Assembly (NCBI RefSeq): GCF_003710085.1
Contig: NZ_CP033324.1
Coordinates: 620,001 to 684,000 of the forward strand
Direction: 5' to 3'
DNA length: 64,000 nucleotides
Origin: Nocardioides pantholopis
GTDB lineage: Bacteria > Actinomycetota > Actinomycetes > Propionibacteriales > Nocardioidaceae
The translations under genes were made by a program, and so were the position numbers. Shown piece by piece: positions 23,217 to 31,566 of the stretch; the first letter of the stretch is position 1, and each line of letters opens with the position of its first letter. The notes under the pieces were generated by a model. The model made no database searches and was not told the origin of the DNA. It worked only from the letters and a program-made list of their open reading frames with translations.

Positions 23217-26123
23217 ATGACCGAGACGGTGAGCGGCACGACCACGGGAGACAGCAGCGCCCGCGGCCGGGGCCTGAAGATCGAGCGGGTCTTCAGCACC
23301 GCTGGTGTGCACCCGTACGACGAGATCACCTGGGAGCGCCGCGACGTCGTCCAGACCAACTGGAAGACCGGCGAGGCCGTCTTCGAGCAGCGTGGCGTGG
23401 AGTACCCCGACTTCTGGTCGGTGAACGCCTCCACGATCGTCACGACCAAGTACTTCCGCGGCGCCGTCGGCTCCGACGCCCGCGAGTGGAGCCTCAAGCA
23501 GCTCATCGACCGGGTCGTGAAGACCTACACCAAGGCCGGCACCGAGCACGGCTACTTCAGCTCCGACGCCGACGCCGAGATCTTCGAGCACGAGCTGACC
23601 TGGCTGCTGGCGCACCAGTACTTCTCCTTCAACAGCCCCGTGTGGTTCAACGTCGGGACCCCGTCGCCGCAGCAGGTCTCGGCCTGCTTCATCCTCTCGG
23701 TCGACGACTCGATGGACTCGATCCTGAACTGGTACAAGGAGGAGGGCTTCATCTTCAAGGGCGGCTCCGGCGCCGGCCTGAACCTCTCCCGGATCCGCTC
23801 CTCCAAGGAGCTGCTCTCCTCGGGCGGCACCGCCTCGGGCCCGGTCTCCTTCATGCGCGGCGCGGACGCCTCCGCCGGCACCATCAAGTCCGGCGGCGCC
23901 ACCCGGCGCGCGGCGAAGATGGTCGTGCTCGACGTCGACCACCCCGACATCGAGGAGTTCGTGCAGACCAAGGCGCGCGAGGAGGACAAGATCCGCGCGC
24001 TGCGTGACGCCGGGTTCGACATGGACCTCGGCGGCGCCGACATCACCTCGGTGCAGTACCAGAACGCCAACAACTCCGTGCGGGTCTCCGACGAGTTCAT
24101 GCGCGCGGTCGAGGACGGCACCGACTTCGGCCTGCGGGCCCGCAAGACCGGCGAGGTCATCGAGACCGTCGACGCCCGCGACCTGTTCCGCAAGATCGCG
24201 ACCGCCGCGTGGGAGTGCGCCGACCCGGGCCTGCAGTACGACGACACGATCAACGACTGGCACACCAACCCCGAGACCGGCCGGATCACCGCGTCGAACC
24301 CGTGCTCGGAGTACATGTCGCTGGACAACTCCTCGTGCAACCTGGCGTCGCTGAACCTGATGAAGTTCCTCAAGGACGATGACACCTTCGACGGCGAGCT
24401 GTTCGCGAAGGCCGTCGAGGTCATCATCACCGCGATGGACATCTCGATCTGCTTCGCGGACTTCCCGACCGAGGCGATCGGCCAGACCACCGTCGACTAC
24501 CGCCAGCTCGGCATCGGCTACGCCAACCTCGGCGCGCTGCTGATGGCCATGGGCCTGGGCTACGACTCCGAGGGCGGGCGCGCGATGGCCGCCACCATCA
24601 CCTCGCTGATGACCGGCACCTCCTACAAGCGCTCCGCCGAGCTCGCCGCGATCGTGGGCCCGTACGCCGGCTACGCCCGCAACGCCGACGCCCACAAGCG
24701 GGTGATGCGCAAGCACCAGGCCGCCAACGACACCGTGCGCCCGATGCACGTGGCCGACGGCCAGGTCCACAAGCTGGCCACGAAGGCCTGGGCCGACGTG
24801 ATCAAGCTCGGCGAGACCAACGGCTTCCGCAACGCGCAGGCCTCGGTGCTCGCGCCCACCGGCACCATCGGCTTCATGATGGACTGCGACACCACCGGCA
24901 TCGAGCCCGACTTCTCGCTGGTGAAGTTCAAGAAGCTCGTCGGCGGCGGCTCGATGCAGATCGTCAACCAGACGGTCCCGCGGGCGCTGCGCAAGCTCGG
25001 CTACCAGCCCGAGCAGATCGAGGCGATCGTCGCCCACATCGCCGAGCACGGCCACGTCATCGACGCGCCCAGCCTGAAGACCGAGCACTACGAGGTCTTC
25101 GACTGCGCGATGGGCGCCCGGGCGCTCAAGCCGATGGGCCACGTGCGGATGATGGCGGCGGCCCAGCCGTTCCTCTCCGGCGCGATCTCCAAGACCGTCA
25201 ACCTGCCGGAGACCGCGAGCGTCGAGGAGATCGAGGAGGTCTACCTGCAGTCCTGGAAGCTCGGGCTGAAGGCGACCGCGATCTACCGCGACAACTGCAA
25301 GGTCGGCCAGCCGATGTCCTCGGGCAAGGGCGAGAACAAGGGCACCGACTCCAACCGGACCGAGGAGGCCGCCCCGGCCAAGGTCGTGGAGAAGGTCGTC
25401 TACGCCCCGACCCGCAAGCGGCTGCCGAAGTCGCGGGTCTCGCGGACCACGTCGTTCACCGTCGGCGGTGCCGAGGGCTACCTGACCTCCGGCGCCCACG
25501 ACGACGGCTCGCTCGGCGAGGTCTTCCTCAAGCTCGGCAAGCAGGGCTCGACCCTGGCCGGCGTGATGGACGCGTTCTCGATCGCGGTCAGCATCGGCAT
25601 GCAGTACGGCGTCCCGCTGGAGACGTACGTCTCGAAGTTCACCAACCTGCGCTTCGAGCCGGCCGGCCTCACCGACGACCCGGACGTCCGGATGGCGCAG
25701 TCGCTGATGGACTACGTCTGGCGCCGACTGGCCCTGGACTACCTGCCGTTCGAGGCCCGCGAGGCGATGGGGATCTTCTCCGCCGAGGAGCGCCAGCGCT
25801 ACCTCGAGACCGGCTCCTACGAGCCGGTCGTCGAGACCGGCTCGGCCGCCGAGCTGATCGAGGAGGACCTGACGCTCGACGTGCGCGAGGGCCTGGAGAC
25901 CTCCGCGGTCGTCGATGTCGAGACCAAGGACACCCACGGCGCCGAGGCCCGCGAGGTCCCGGCCAAGCCGGTGAAGGAGGCGCACACCTCCGCCGAGCTG
26001 ATGGAGAAGATCACCGGCACCGCTGTCGACTCCCCGCTCTGCTTCACCTGCGGCACCAAGATGCGCCCCGCCGGCTCCTGCTACGTGTGCGAGGGCTGCG
26101 GAAGCACCAGCGGCTGCAGCTGA
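23217..26123 (+). CDS. nrdJ: Vitamin B12-dependent (class II) ribonucleotide reductase NrdJ
   Basis: ATG 23217 follows AGAGGAGA and gives 968 residues, typical of the long adenosylcobalamin-dependent enzymes. The active-site region includes NSPVWFNVG, the first redox Cys in SACFILSV, the Gly-rich KGGSGAGLNLSRIR, and the radical-Cys loop NPCSEYMSLDNSSCNLASLNL within the finger. The C-terminal tail has paired CxxC motifs (CFTCGTKM, CYVCEGCG) that relay reducing equivalents from thioredoxin. It reduces ribonucleotides to deoxyribonucleotides without needing oxygen. I looked for a cobalamin riboswitch in the 152-base gap after nrdR and saw none. A strong terminator follows. Confidence 0.97.
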   Translation: MTETVSGTTTGDSSARGRGLKIERVFSTAGVHPYDEITWERRDVVQTNWKTGEAVFEQRGVEYPDFWSVNASTIVTTKYFRGAVGSDAREWSLKQLIDRVVKTYTKAGTEHGYFSSDADAEIFEHELTWLLAHQYFSFNSPVWFNVGTPSPQQVSACFILSVDDSMDSILNWYKEEGFIFKGGSGAGLNLSRIRSSKELLSSGGTASGPVSFMRGADASAGTIKSGGATRRAAKMVVLDVDHPDIEEFVQTKAREEDKIRALRDAGFDMDLGGADITSVQYQNANNSVRVSDEFMRAVEDGTDFGLRARKTGEVIETVDARDLFRKIATAAWECADPGLQYDDTINDWHTNPETGRITASNPCSEYMSLDNSSCNLASLNLMKFLKDDDTFDGELFAKAVEVIITAMDISICFADFPTEAIGQTTVDYRQLGIGYANLGALLMAMGLGYDSEGGRAMAATITSLMTGTSYKRSAELAAIVGPYAGYARNADAHKRVMRKHQAANDTVRPMHVADGQVHKLATKAWADVIKLGETNGFRNAQASVLAPTGTIGFMMDCDTTGIEPDFSLVKFKKLVGGGSMQIVNQTVPRALRKLGYQPEQIEAIVAHIAEHGHVIDAPSLKTEHYEVFDCAMGARALKPMGHVRMMAAAQPFLSGAISKTVNLPETASVEEIEEVYLQSWKLGLKATAIYRDNCKVGQPMSSGKGENKGTDSNRTEEAAPAKVVEKVVYAPTRKRLPKSRVSRTTSFTVGGAEGYLTSGAHDDGSLGEVFLKLGKQGSTLAGVMDAFSIAVSIGMQYGVPLETYVSKFTNLRFEPAGLTDDPDVRMAQSLMDYVWRRLALDYLPFEAREAMGIFSAEERQRYLETGSYEPVVETGSAAELIEEDLTLDVREGLETSAVVDVETKDTHGAEAREVPAKPVKEAHTSAELMEKITGTAVDSPLCFTCGTKMRPAGSCYVCEGCGSTSGCS

Positions 26124-26156
26124 TGTCCTAGGCCGTCGGCACGTTGCACGGCCGTG

Positions 26157-26192
26157 AGGGCCCCGAGATCCCGCAAGGAGTCTCGGGGCCCT
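26157..26192 (+). terminator. Intrinsic terminator of nrdR-nrdJ
   Basis: AGGGCCCCGAGA at 26157-26168 pairs perfectly with TCTCGGGGCCCT at 26181-26192 (12-bp stem, 12-base loop), 34 bases after the nrdJ stop. It also serves the convergent gene ending at 26244. Confidence 0.85.
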
Positions 26193-26243
26193 CGCTGGTT
26201 CTCCGGGTCGAGACTCGACCGAGGACGGTCGGCGGATCGTCGG

Positions 26244-27176
26244 TCAGCGCCGAGCAGTCGGCTCGACGTGGACGGCGACCGGATAGGCGGGTCGACCGGC
26301 CCACACCTGCGCGATCACGTCGCGGTCGATGCTGTGGGCGAAGCGCCGCAGCGGCAGTCCGGCGTCCCGGGCCTGGCGCTCGATCCGGGTGTCCCAGCCG
26401 ATGACCGCCAGCGGTCGTCCGTCGTGGCCGACGGCCCACGTCTCCACCGCGGGATGCTGGTTGACGAGGTCGGGCTTCCACGGGATCTGCGCCAGGGAAC
26501 TGATCGAGTCCGTCGGGATCCTGGCGAGGACCCGGCCCCGCCGCCGCACTTCGAGCGATCCGTCGTTGAGGACCGCCCGGGCGGGCAGGAGGTTGGTCAC
26601 GGACCATCCGGCGGGAGCCGCGGGGACGCTGTCGACGTCGTCTCCGTGGAGGAAGTTCGTCAGCCTGGTGGCGGTCTCGAAGCCGTTTCGGGGCGGACCG
26701 CCGGCCGCCGCGTCCGCCCCGACCGGCTGCCAGTGACCGCGGAGCTCGGCGCGCAGCACCTTCTCGACCTCGTCGAGGTCGTCGGCGAGTCCCGGCCGCC
26801 TGGCGAACAGGAACCAGCCGGCCAGCATCAGGATCGCTCCCATCAGGAGTGCCGGGATGCCGTCCCGTGGGGTGAGGCAGACGAGCAGGACGCCGCCGCC
26901 GATGAGGAGGTAGCCGATGCCGAGCGCCGCCGTCCGCACGGTGACCCGGACCTGATCGCCCTCCGTCAGGGTCGCCGTCCCGATCGTCGCCACCATGGCG
27001 CTGCCGAAGAGCACCGACCCGACGTACTCCCGGACGACGAACGTCGAGGTGTTCTTGCGTCGGAACGTGCGGTTCCGACCCAGGGGCCACGGCTTCTCGG
27101 CGTCGGTCTTGTTGTCGAACGCCCGAAGTCTGGCGGCCTCGCCGGGCGGGAGGGTGACGAGGTACTCGCGCTTCAC
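26244..27176 (-). CDS. Membrane protein of unknown function
   Basis: A 310-residue protein from GTG at 27174-27176. The first 45 residues are soluble and basic (RNRTFRRKN). About three hydrophobic helices follow (about residues 52-70, 80-101, 108-125). Then comes a soluble C-terminal part of about 180 residues rich in Arg, Pro and Trp, with no motif I recognise. It converges on the nrdJ terminator and is divergent from the aminotransferase-like gene. Function unknown. Confidence 0.65.
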   Translation of the reverse strand: MKREYLVTLPPGEAARLRAFDNKTDAEKPWPLGRNRTFRRKNTSTFVVREYVGSVLFGSAMVATIGTATLTEGDQVRVTVRTAALGIGYLLIGGGVLLVCLTPRDGIPALLMGAILMLAGWFLFARRPGLADDLDEVEKVLRAELRGHWQPVGADAAAGGPPRNGFETATRLTNFLHGDDVDSVPAAPAGWSVTNLLPARAVLNDGSLEVRRRGRVLARIPTDSISSLAQIPWKPDLVNQHPAVETWAVGHDGRPLAVIGWDTRIERQARDAGLPLRRFAHSIDRDVIAQVWAGRPAYPVAVHVEPTARR

Positions 27177-27329
27177 GCGACCACCGAGCCGGGAGTCTGC
27201 AAGGGCCTCAGTCCTTCTGCTGACCTTCTGCTGGCGGGCGCCTCGGGGAGCTAGGAAGGCCGAGGCGCGCCCAGTGTGCCCGACCTCACCCGGTGTCGGT
27301 GCCGTGGCTCACCGGGTGATGATGTCGCC

Positions 27330-28523
27330 ATGACCTTCGACGTCGACCGCATCCGCAAGGACTTCCCGGCCCTCGACGAGGGCGTGGCCTACTTCGACGG
27401 CCCCGGTGGCACCCAGGTCCCGCGCCAGGTCGCCGAGGCGGTCGCGGCCACGCTCACCGCCGGCATCTCCAATCGCGGCGCGGTCACCGCCGCCGAGCGC
27501 CGCGCCGACGAGGTCGTGCTCGGTGCGCGGCGCGCCGTCGCCGACCTGCTGGGGTGCGACCCGGGCGGCGTGGTGTTCGCGCGGTCGATGACCCAGGCGA
27601 CGTACGACGTCTCGCGGGCGCTGGCCAAGGACTGGGGGCCGGGGGACGAGGTCGTCGTGACCCGGCTCGACCACGACTCCAACATCCGGCCGTGGGTGCA
27701 GGCCGCCGAGCGGGCCGGCGCCACGGTGCGCTGGGTCGGGTTCGACCGGGAGACCGGCGAGCTCGACGACGTGCGCGCGGAGCTGTCCGGGCGCACCCGC
27801 CTGGTCGCCGTCACCGGCGCCTCCAACGTGCTCGGCACCCGGCCGGACCTGCCGGCGATCGCCGACGCGGTGCACGACGCGGGAGCCCTGCTCTACGTCG
27901 ACGGCGTGCACCTGACGCCGCACGCCCCGGTCGACGTCGCGGCGCTGGGGGCGGACTTCTACGCGTGCTCGCCGTACAAGTTCCTCGGGCCGCACCACGG
28001 GGTCGTCGTCGCGGCGCCGGAGCGGTGGGAGCGGCTGCGGCCCGACAAGCTGCTGCCCTCGAGCGACGCGGTGCCCGAGCGGTTCGAGCTCGGCACGCTG
28101 CCCTACGAGCTGCTGGCCGGCACCACCGCGGCGATCGACTACCTCGCCGGGCTCGCCTCGCAGGCCACCGACCGGCGCACCCGGGTGCTGGAGTCGATGC
28201 GGGCCCTCGAGGAGCACGAGGACCGGCTGCTCGGGCGGCTGCTGGCCGGCCTGCGGGCCATCGACGGAATCACGCTGAACAGCGACCCGGTGCGGCGGAC
28301 GCCGACGGTGTTCTTCTCCCTGGCCGGCCGGGAGAACCGCGAGGTCCAGGAGCACCTGGCCGCCGCCGGCGTGAACGCCCCGGCCAGCGGCTTCTACGCG
28401 ATCGAGGCCTCCCGGTGGCTCGGGCTGGGCGACGCCGGAGCGGTGCGGGCCGGCCTGGCGCCGTACACCAACGTCGAGGACGTGGACCGGCTCGTCGCCG
28501 GGGTGGCCGAGCTGGCCAGCTGA
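27330..28523 (+). CDS. Cysteine desulfurase-like class V aminotransferase family protein
   Basis: ATG 27330 gives 397 residues. This is a fold-type I PLP enzyme of the cysteine desulfurase-like group (TIGR01976 type): YFDGPGGTQVP at the start, TRLDHDSNIRPW, LYVDGVHLTPHAPVDV with the PLP-binding Asp and His, and CSPYKFLGPHHGV with the Schiff-base Lys. The extended active-site loop with a catalytic Cys seen in true SufS/IscS is not evident, and no SufU/IscU scaffold is nearby. A desulfurase or related lyase acting on an unknown amino acid is likely. Confidence 0.85.
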   Translation: MTFDVDRIRKDFPALDEGVAYFDGPGGTQVPRQVAEAVAATLTAGISNRGAVTAAERRADEVVLGARRAVADLLGCDPGGVVFARSMTQATYDVSRALAKDWGPGDEVVVTRLDHDSNIRPWVQAAERAGATVRWVGFDRETGELDDVRAELSGRTRLVAVTGASNVLGTRPDLPAIADAVHDAGALLYVDGVHLTPHAPVDVAALGADFYACSPYKFLGPHHGVVVAAPERWERLRPDKLLPSSDAVPERFELGTLPYELLAGTTAAIDYLAGLASQATDRRTRVLESMRALEEHEDRLLGRLLAGLRAIDGITLNSDPVRRTPTVFFSLAGRENREVQEHLAAAGVNAPASGFYAIEASRWLGLGDAGAVRAGLAPYTNVEDVDRLVAGVAELAS

Positions 28524-28572
28524 CTGTGGACGAGCCGGCCCGGTTGTCGGTCGACCGTGCCAGCCTCAAACC

Positions 28573-29262
28573 ATGACGCAGGAGAACGTCAAGATCCGGG
28601 TGCGGTTCGTCGAGCTCGCCGACATGCCCGCGGGTGAGACGATGTGGGCTCTGCCGATGGGCGGTCACGAGGGCAGCGGGACCTTCGAGTTGCGCAACAC
28701 ATCGTTCTACGTGCCGCTCGCTGTGCGCGACGTGGTCCGTACCGAGTTGGACGGTCATGGCATCCCGCAGGTGACCGGCATCCTGTGCCCTGGCCCGTTC
28801 GTCATGTCCTGGGCGGCGTGCAGCCCCGGTCAGGACGCCGCGGCCATCGGTGACCGATGGCTGAACGAGGGCGCCAACTGGTCCGAGGGTGCGCACGGGA
28901 TGCTCTCGACGGTCTGGAACGAAGGCGTCAGCCCGGAGCAGGTCCGCGGGGTGCTGAACGAGGACCTGCGCCGCGGTCGTCTGAGCCTAGTGCGCGTCAT
29001 CCCTCCGCACGAGCGCGTCGGCAGTGCGCAGGACCGGATCGACTTCCGGCTCGACCGGGAGCCCAGGCCCAGCGTGACGACGTCCTACTGGGCCGCCGCC
29101 GACCCGTTCTGGCGAGCGCACGGTCTCGACCACCCGGACTTCCTCGCCTACGTCCAGGCGCTGGCGGGGGAGGACCAGGTGATCGCCACGGCTCTGGAGG
29201 CCGGCGATTACGAGGCCGTGCGTGCGGCGCTCGCCTTCCTCAACGACGGTCCGCTCTGGTAG
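28573..29262 (+). CDS. Hypothetical protein, N-terminal part DUF4265-like
   Basis: A 229-residue soluble protein. The first 60 residues (IRVRFVELADMPAGETMWALP, then FELRNTSFYVPLAVRDVVR) resemble the start of DUF4265 proteins. The rest has many Trp and acidic residues and ends with DGPLW. Codon use shows more A/T endings than in neighbours, suggesting recent arrival. It follows the aminotransferase-like gene by 49 bases but need not be functionally linked. Function unknown. Confidence 0.6.
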   Translation: MTQENVKIRVRFVELADMPAGETMWALPMGGHEGSGTFELRNTSFYVPLAVRDVVRTELDGHGIPQVTGILCPGPFVMSWAACSPGQDAAAIGDRWLNEGANWSEGAHGMLSTVWNEGVSPEQVRGVLNEDLRRGRLSLVRVIPPHERVGSAQDRIDFRLDREPRPSVTTSYWAAADPFWRAHGLDHPDFLAYVQALAGEDQVIATALEAGDYEAVRAALAFLNDGPLW

Positions 29263-29322
29263 GCGGAAGGGCGGCCGGGGGCGGCCCAGGCATGAGCGGC
29301 CCGCAACGGGGAACGTCTAGAC

Positions 29323-30765
29323 ATGGCCGAGCACGACTCCTCGTCCACCCGTCCGGTGCCACCGCAGACGGGGATCTTCCGACGAAAGCCGGTGCAGGCG
29401 CCGCCCGCCGAGGGTGGGCTGGAGCGCAGCATCGGGCTGTGGCAGCTCACCGCGATCGGGCTCGGCGCGATCATCGGGGCGGGGATCTTCGCGCTCGCCG
29501 GCACCGTCGCCAAGGAGGACGCCGGCCCGGCGGTGACCGTCTCGTTCCTCATCGCCGGCGTCGCGAGCGCCTGCGCCGCGCTGTCGTACGCCGAGTTCGG
29601 CGGCCTGATCCCGGCGGCCGGGTCGGCCTACACCTACGGGTACGCGGTGCTCGGCGAGGCGGTGGGCTGGTTCATCGGCTGGGACCTGCTGCTGGAGTAC
29701 ACGGCGATCGTCGCGGTGGTGGCGATCGGAGTCTCGCAGTACATCTCGTTCCTCGCCGAGTCGGTCGGGCTCGACCTGCCCGCGTGGATGCTCGGCGCGC
29801 CGGGCACGGGCGAGGGGCACCGCGTCGACCTGTTCGCGGTGCTGCTGTGCCTGGGCGTCGCGTGGCTGCTGAACCGCGGCATCAGGACCAGCACCCGGGT
29901 CGAGACCTGGCTGGTGGGCGTGAAGCTGCTGATCGTGCTGGCCGTCATCGTGGTCGGCGCCTTCTACATCGACGCCGACAACCTGACGCCGTACTTCCCG
30001 AACGGGCTGGGGGGTGCCGCCACCGGCGCCGCCATCGTCTTCTTCGCGGTTTTCGGGTACGACGCGATGAGCACCGCCGCGGAGGAGTCCAAGGACGCCG
30101 AGCGCAACCTGCCGAAGGCGGTGATCTTGTCGCTGGCCGTCGCGATGGTGCTCTACCTGCTGGCCGCCACCGTCCTCACCGGCATGGTGAACTACTCCGA
30201 CCTCACCGGCGAGGCGGCGTTCAGTGAGGCCTTCAGCGCCGTCGGGCTCGGCGGCTTCTCCGAGATCGTGGCGATCGGCGCGATCGTCGGCATCATCACC
30301 GTGCTGTTCTCCTTCACCCTCGCCGCGTCGCGGGTCTGGTACGCGATCAGCCGCGACGGGCTGCTGCCCGGCTGGTTCGCTCGGACCAACGCCCACCACT
30401 CCCCGAGCCGGCCCACCTGGATCGTCGGCATCGTCGCGGCCGGCATCGCGGGGTTCGCCCAGATCGGGGAGGCCGCCGAGCTGACCAACATCGGCATCCT
30501 GCTCGCCTTCGTGGTCGTCTCTGCGGCGGTGATCGTGCTGCGCTACCGCTCCCCGGAGCTGCCGCGGACGTTCCGGGTCCCGCTGATGCCGCTCACCCCG
30601 CTGCTCGGGATCGCGTTCTCGCTGTGGCTGATCACCAAGCTCGACCCGGCCACGTGGCTGCGGTTCGGGGCCTGGTTCGTCCTGGGCGCGATCATCTACG
30701 GCGCCTACGGCTATCGGCACAGCAAGCTCGGCCGCGGCGAGGCGGTGCAGACGCCCGGCGGCTGA
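29323..30765 (+). CDS. APC-superfamily cationic amino acid transporter-type permease
   Basis: A 480-residue integral membrane protein with about 12 hydrophobic helices. The N-terminal helix has the APC consensus GLGAIIGAGIFALAG, then SYAEFGGLIPAAGSAYTYGYAVLGEAVGWFIGW, quoted here only as the family's helix 2-3 landmark, and FFAVFGYDAMSTAAEESKD in helix 6. These are hallmarks of the CAT (YfnA-like) branch. It probably imports an amino acid by proton symport; the substrate is not determinable. It stands alone and converges on the small gene pair at 30.8-31.4 kb. Confidence 0.9.
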   Translation: MAEHDSSSTRPVPPQTGIFRRKPVQAPPAEGGLERSIGLWQLTAIGLGAIIGAGIFALAGTVAKEDAGPAVTVSFLIAGVASACAALSYAEFGGLIPAAGSAYTYGYAVLGEAVGWFIGWDLLLEYTAIVAVVAIGVSQYISFLAESVGLDLPAWMLGAPGTGEGHRVDLFAVLLCLGVAWLLNRGIRTSTRVETWLVGVKLLIVLAVIVVGAFYIDADNLTPYFPNGLGGAATGAAIVFFAVFGYDAMSTAAEESKDAERNLPKAVILSLAVAMVLYLLAATVLTGMVNYSDLTGEAAFSEAFSAVGLGGFSEIVAIGAIVGIITVLFSFTLAASRVWYAISRDGLLPGWFARTNAHHSPSRPTWIVGIVAAGIAGFAQIGEAAELTNIGILLAFVVVSAAVIVLRYRSPELPRTFRVPLMPLTPLLGIAFSLWLITKLDPATWLRFGAWFVLGAIIYGAYGYRHSKLGRGEAVQTPGG

Positions 30766-30777
30766 GCGCCCCGGCGG

Positions 30778-30921
30778 TCAGCGGGTCGCGTGGTAGCCCG
30801 CGCCGTGGGTGCCCTCGTCGGGGTCCGGGCCGTCGTCGTTCTCGAGCTCGGCGGCGATGGAGACCGTCAGGCCCCCGAACAGGAAGCCGATGATGGCGCC
30901 GGCCAGGGTCGTGGTGCTCAT
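30778..30921 (-). CDS. 47-residue hydrophobic small protein downstream of DUF4396 gene
   Basis: From the ATG at 30919-30921 the frame gives MSTTTLAGAIIGFLFGGL, then an acidic tail with DDGPDPDEG and an end rich in His/Gly/Tyr (HGAGYHATR). The stop is TGA at 30778-30780. A single glycine-zipper-like membrane helix of about 20 residues is predicted. Its start lies 9 bases after the DUF4396 stop on the same strand, preceded by GGAG, so co-expression is likely. It may be a small accessory subunit of the DUF4396 protein. No family recognised. Confidence 0.6.
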   Translation of the reverse strand: MSTTTLAGAIIGFLFGGLTVSIAAELENDDGPDPDEGTHGAGYHATR

Positions 30922-30930
30922 CGTGGCTCC

Positions 30931-31422
30931 TCAGTGGGTGTGCTGCGCGGAGTACTGGTGGGTCAGGGCGTGGCCCTTGCCGCGACCGATGAGGTACCGG
31001 TTGACGGGGAACGCCGCGACGAACGCGACCGCGAGGGCGATCATCATGCCGATCCAGAAGATCGGGTTGACCAGGCCGCTGTCCATCGCGCCGGGGATGA
31101 GCGCCATGACCAGGTTGTCGACCAGCTCCATCGTGGCGATCGAGATCGTGTCGGCGGCGAAGACCAGGCTCAGGGCGGCGGTGAACGACGCGCCGGCCCG
31201 CAGCAGCGGCAGGGTCGAGAGGGCGTAGCCGAACAGGAACGCCAGCCCGACGGCCAGCGCGATCGTCGCACCGGTGGCCAGGCCGAGGGCGGTGCCGATC
31301 ATCAGGCCGAGGATCTCGCCGATCGCACAGCCGGTCAGGCAGTGCAGTGTCGCGTTCGCGGCCATCGCGTTCACGCCGCCGCCGTGGCCCGGCTGGTGGT
31401 CGTGCAGCTGGTGCTGGTCCAT
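30931..31422 (-). CDS. DUF4396 membrane protein, probable metal (copper)-responsive gene
   Basis: A 163-residue protein from ATG at 31420-31422 with GAGGAGG upstream. The N-terminus is His-rich (MDQHQLHDHQPGHGG). The conserved DUF4396 core follows: LHCLTGCAIGEILG with two Cys, then four to five membrane helices. The C-terminus again has several His (HALTHQYSAQHTH). His-rich ends and paired Cys/His in a membrane helix suggest binding of a soft metal. A CsoR-like operator lies 22 bases upstream, which supports copper-linked regulation. The transport or chaperone role is inference. Confidence 0.82.
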   Translation of the reverse strand: MDQHQLHDHQPGHGGGVNAMAANATLHCLTGCAIGEILGLMIGTALGLATGATIALAVGLAFLFGYALSTLPLLRAGASFTAALSLVFAADTISIATMELVDNLVMALIPGAMDSGLVNPIFWIGMMIALAVAFVAAFPVNRYLIGRGKGHALTHQYSAQHTH

Positions 31423-31443
31423 CGGTCCTCCTCGAGTCGACAG

Positions 31444-31460
31444 GTACCCCTAGGGGGTAT
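31444..31460. promoter_or_regulatory. CsoR-like operator
   Basis: GTACCCCTAGGGGGTAT is a GC-rich pseudo-palindrome of the form TACCCC-TA-GGGGGTA, close to the operator bound by the Cu(I)-sensing CsoR family. It is immediately upstream of the DUF4396 gene and about 107 bases from the divergent gene. Confidence 0.6.
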
Positions 31461-31566
31461 CTGGGCAAAGTGCGGTGGGCGGCCGGTTATTCCCGCTCGC
31501 CCAGGTCAGCCGGGAACTGTCGGTGCTCGCCCCTAGCGTCGGGTCCCCACACCCGAGGAGGGCGCG

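Noticed and set aside
27330..28523. True SufS/IscS cysteine desulfurase
   Set aside because: No SufU/IscU neighbour and no evident catalytic-Cys loop; only the broader cysteine-desulfurase-like class is supported.
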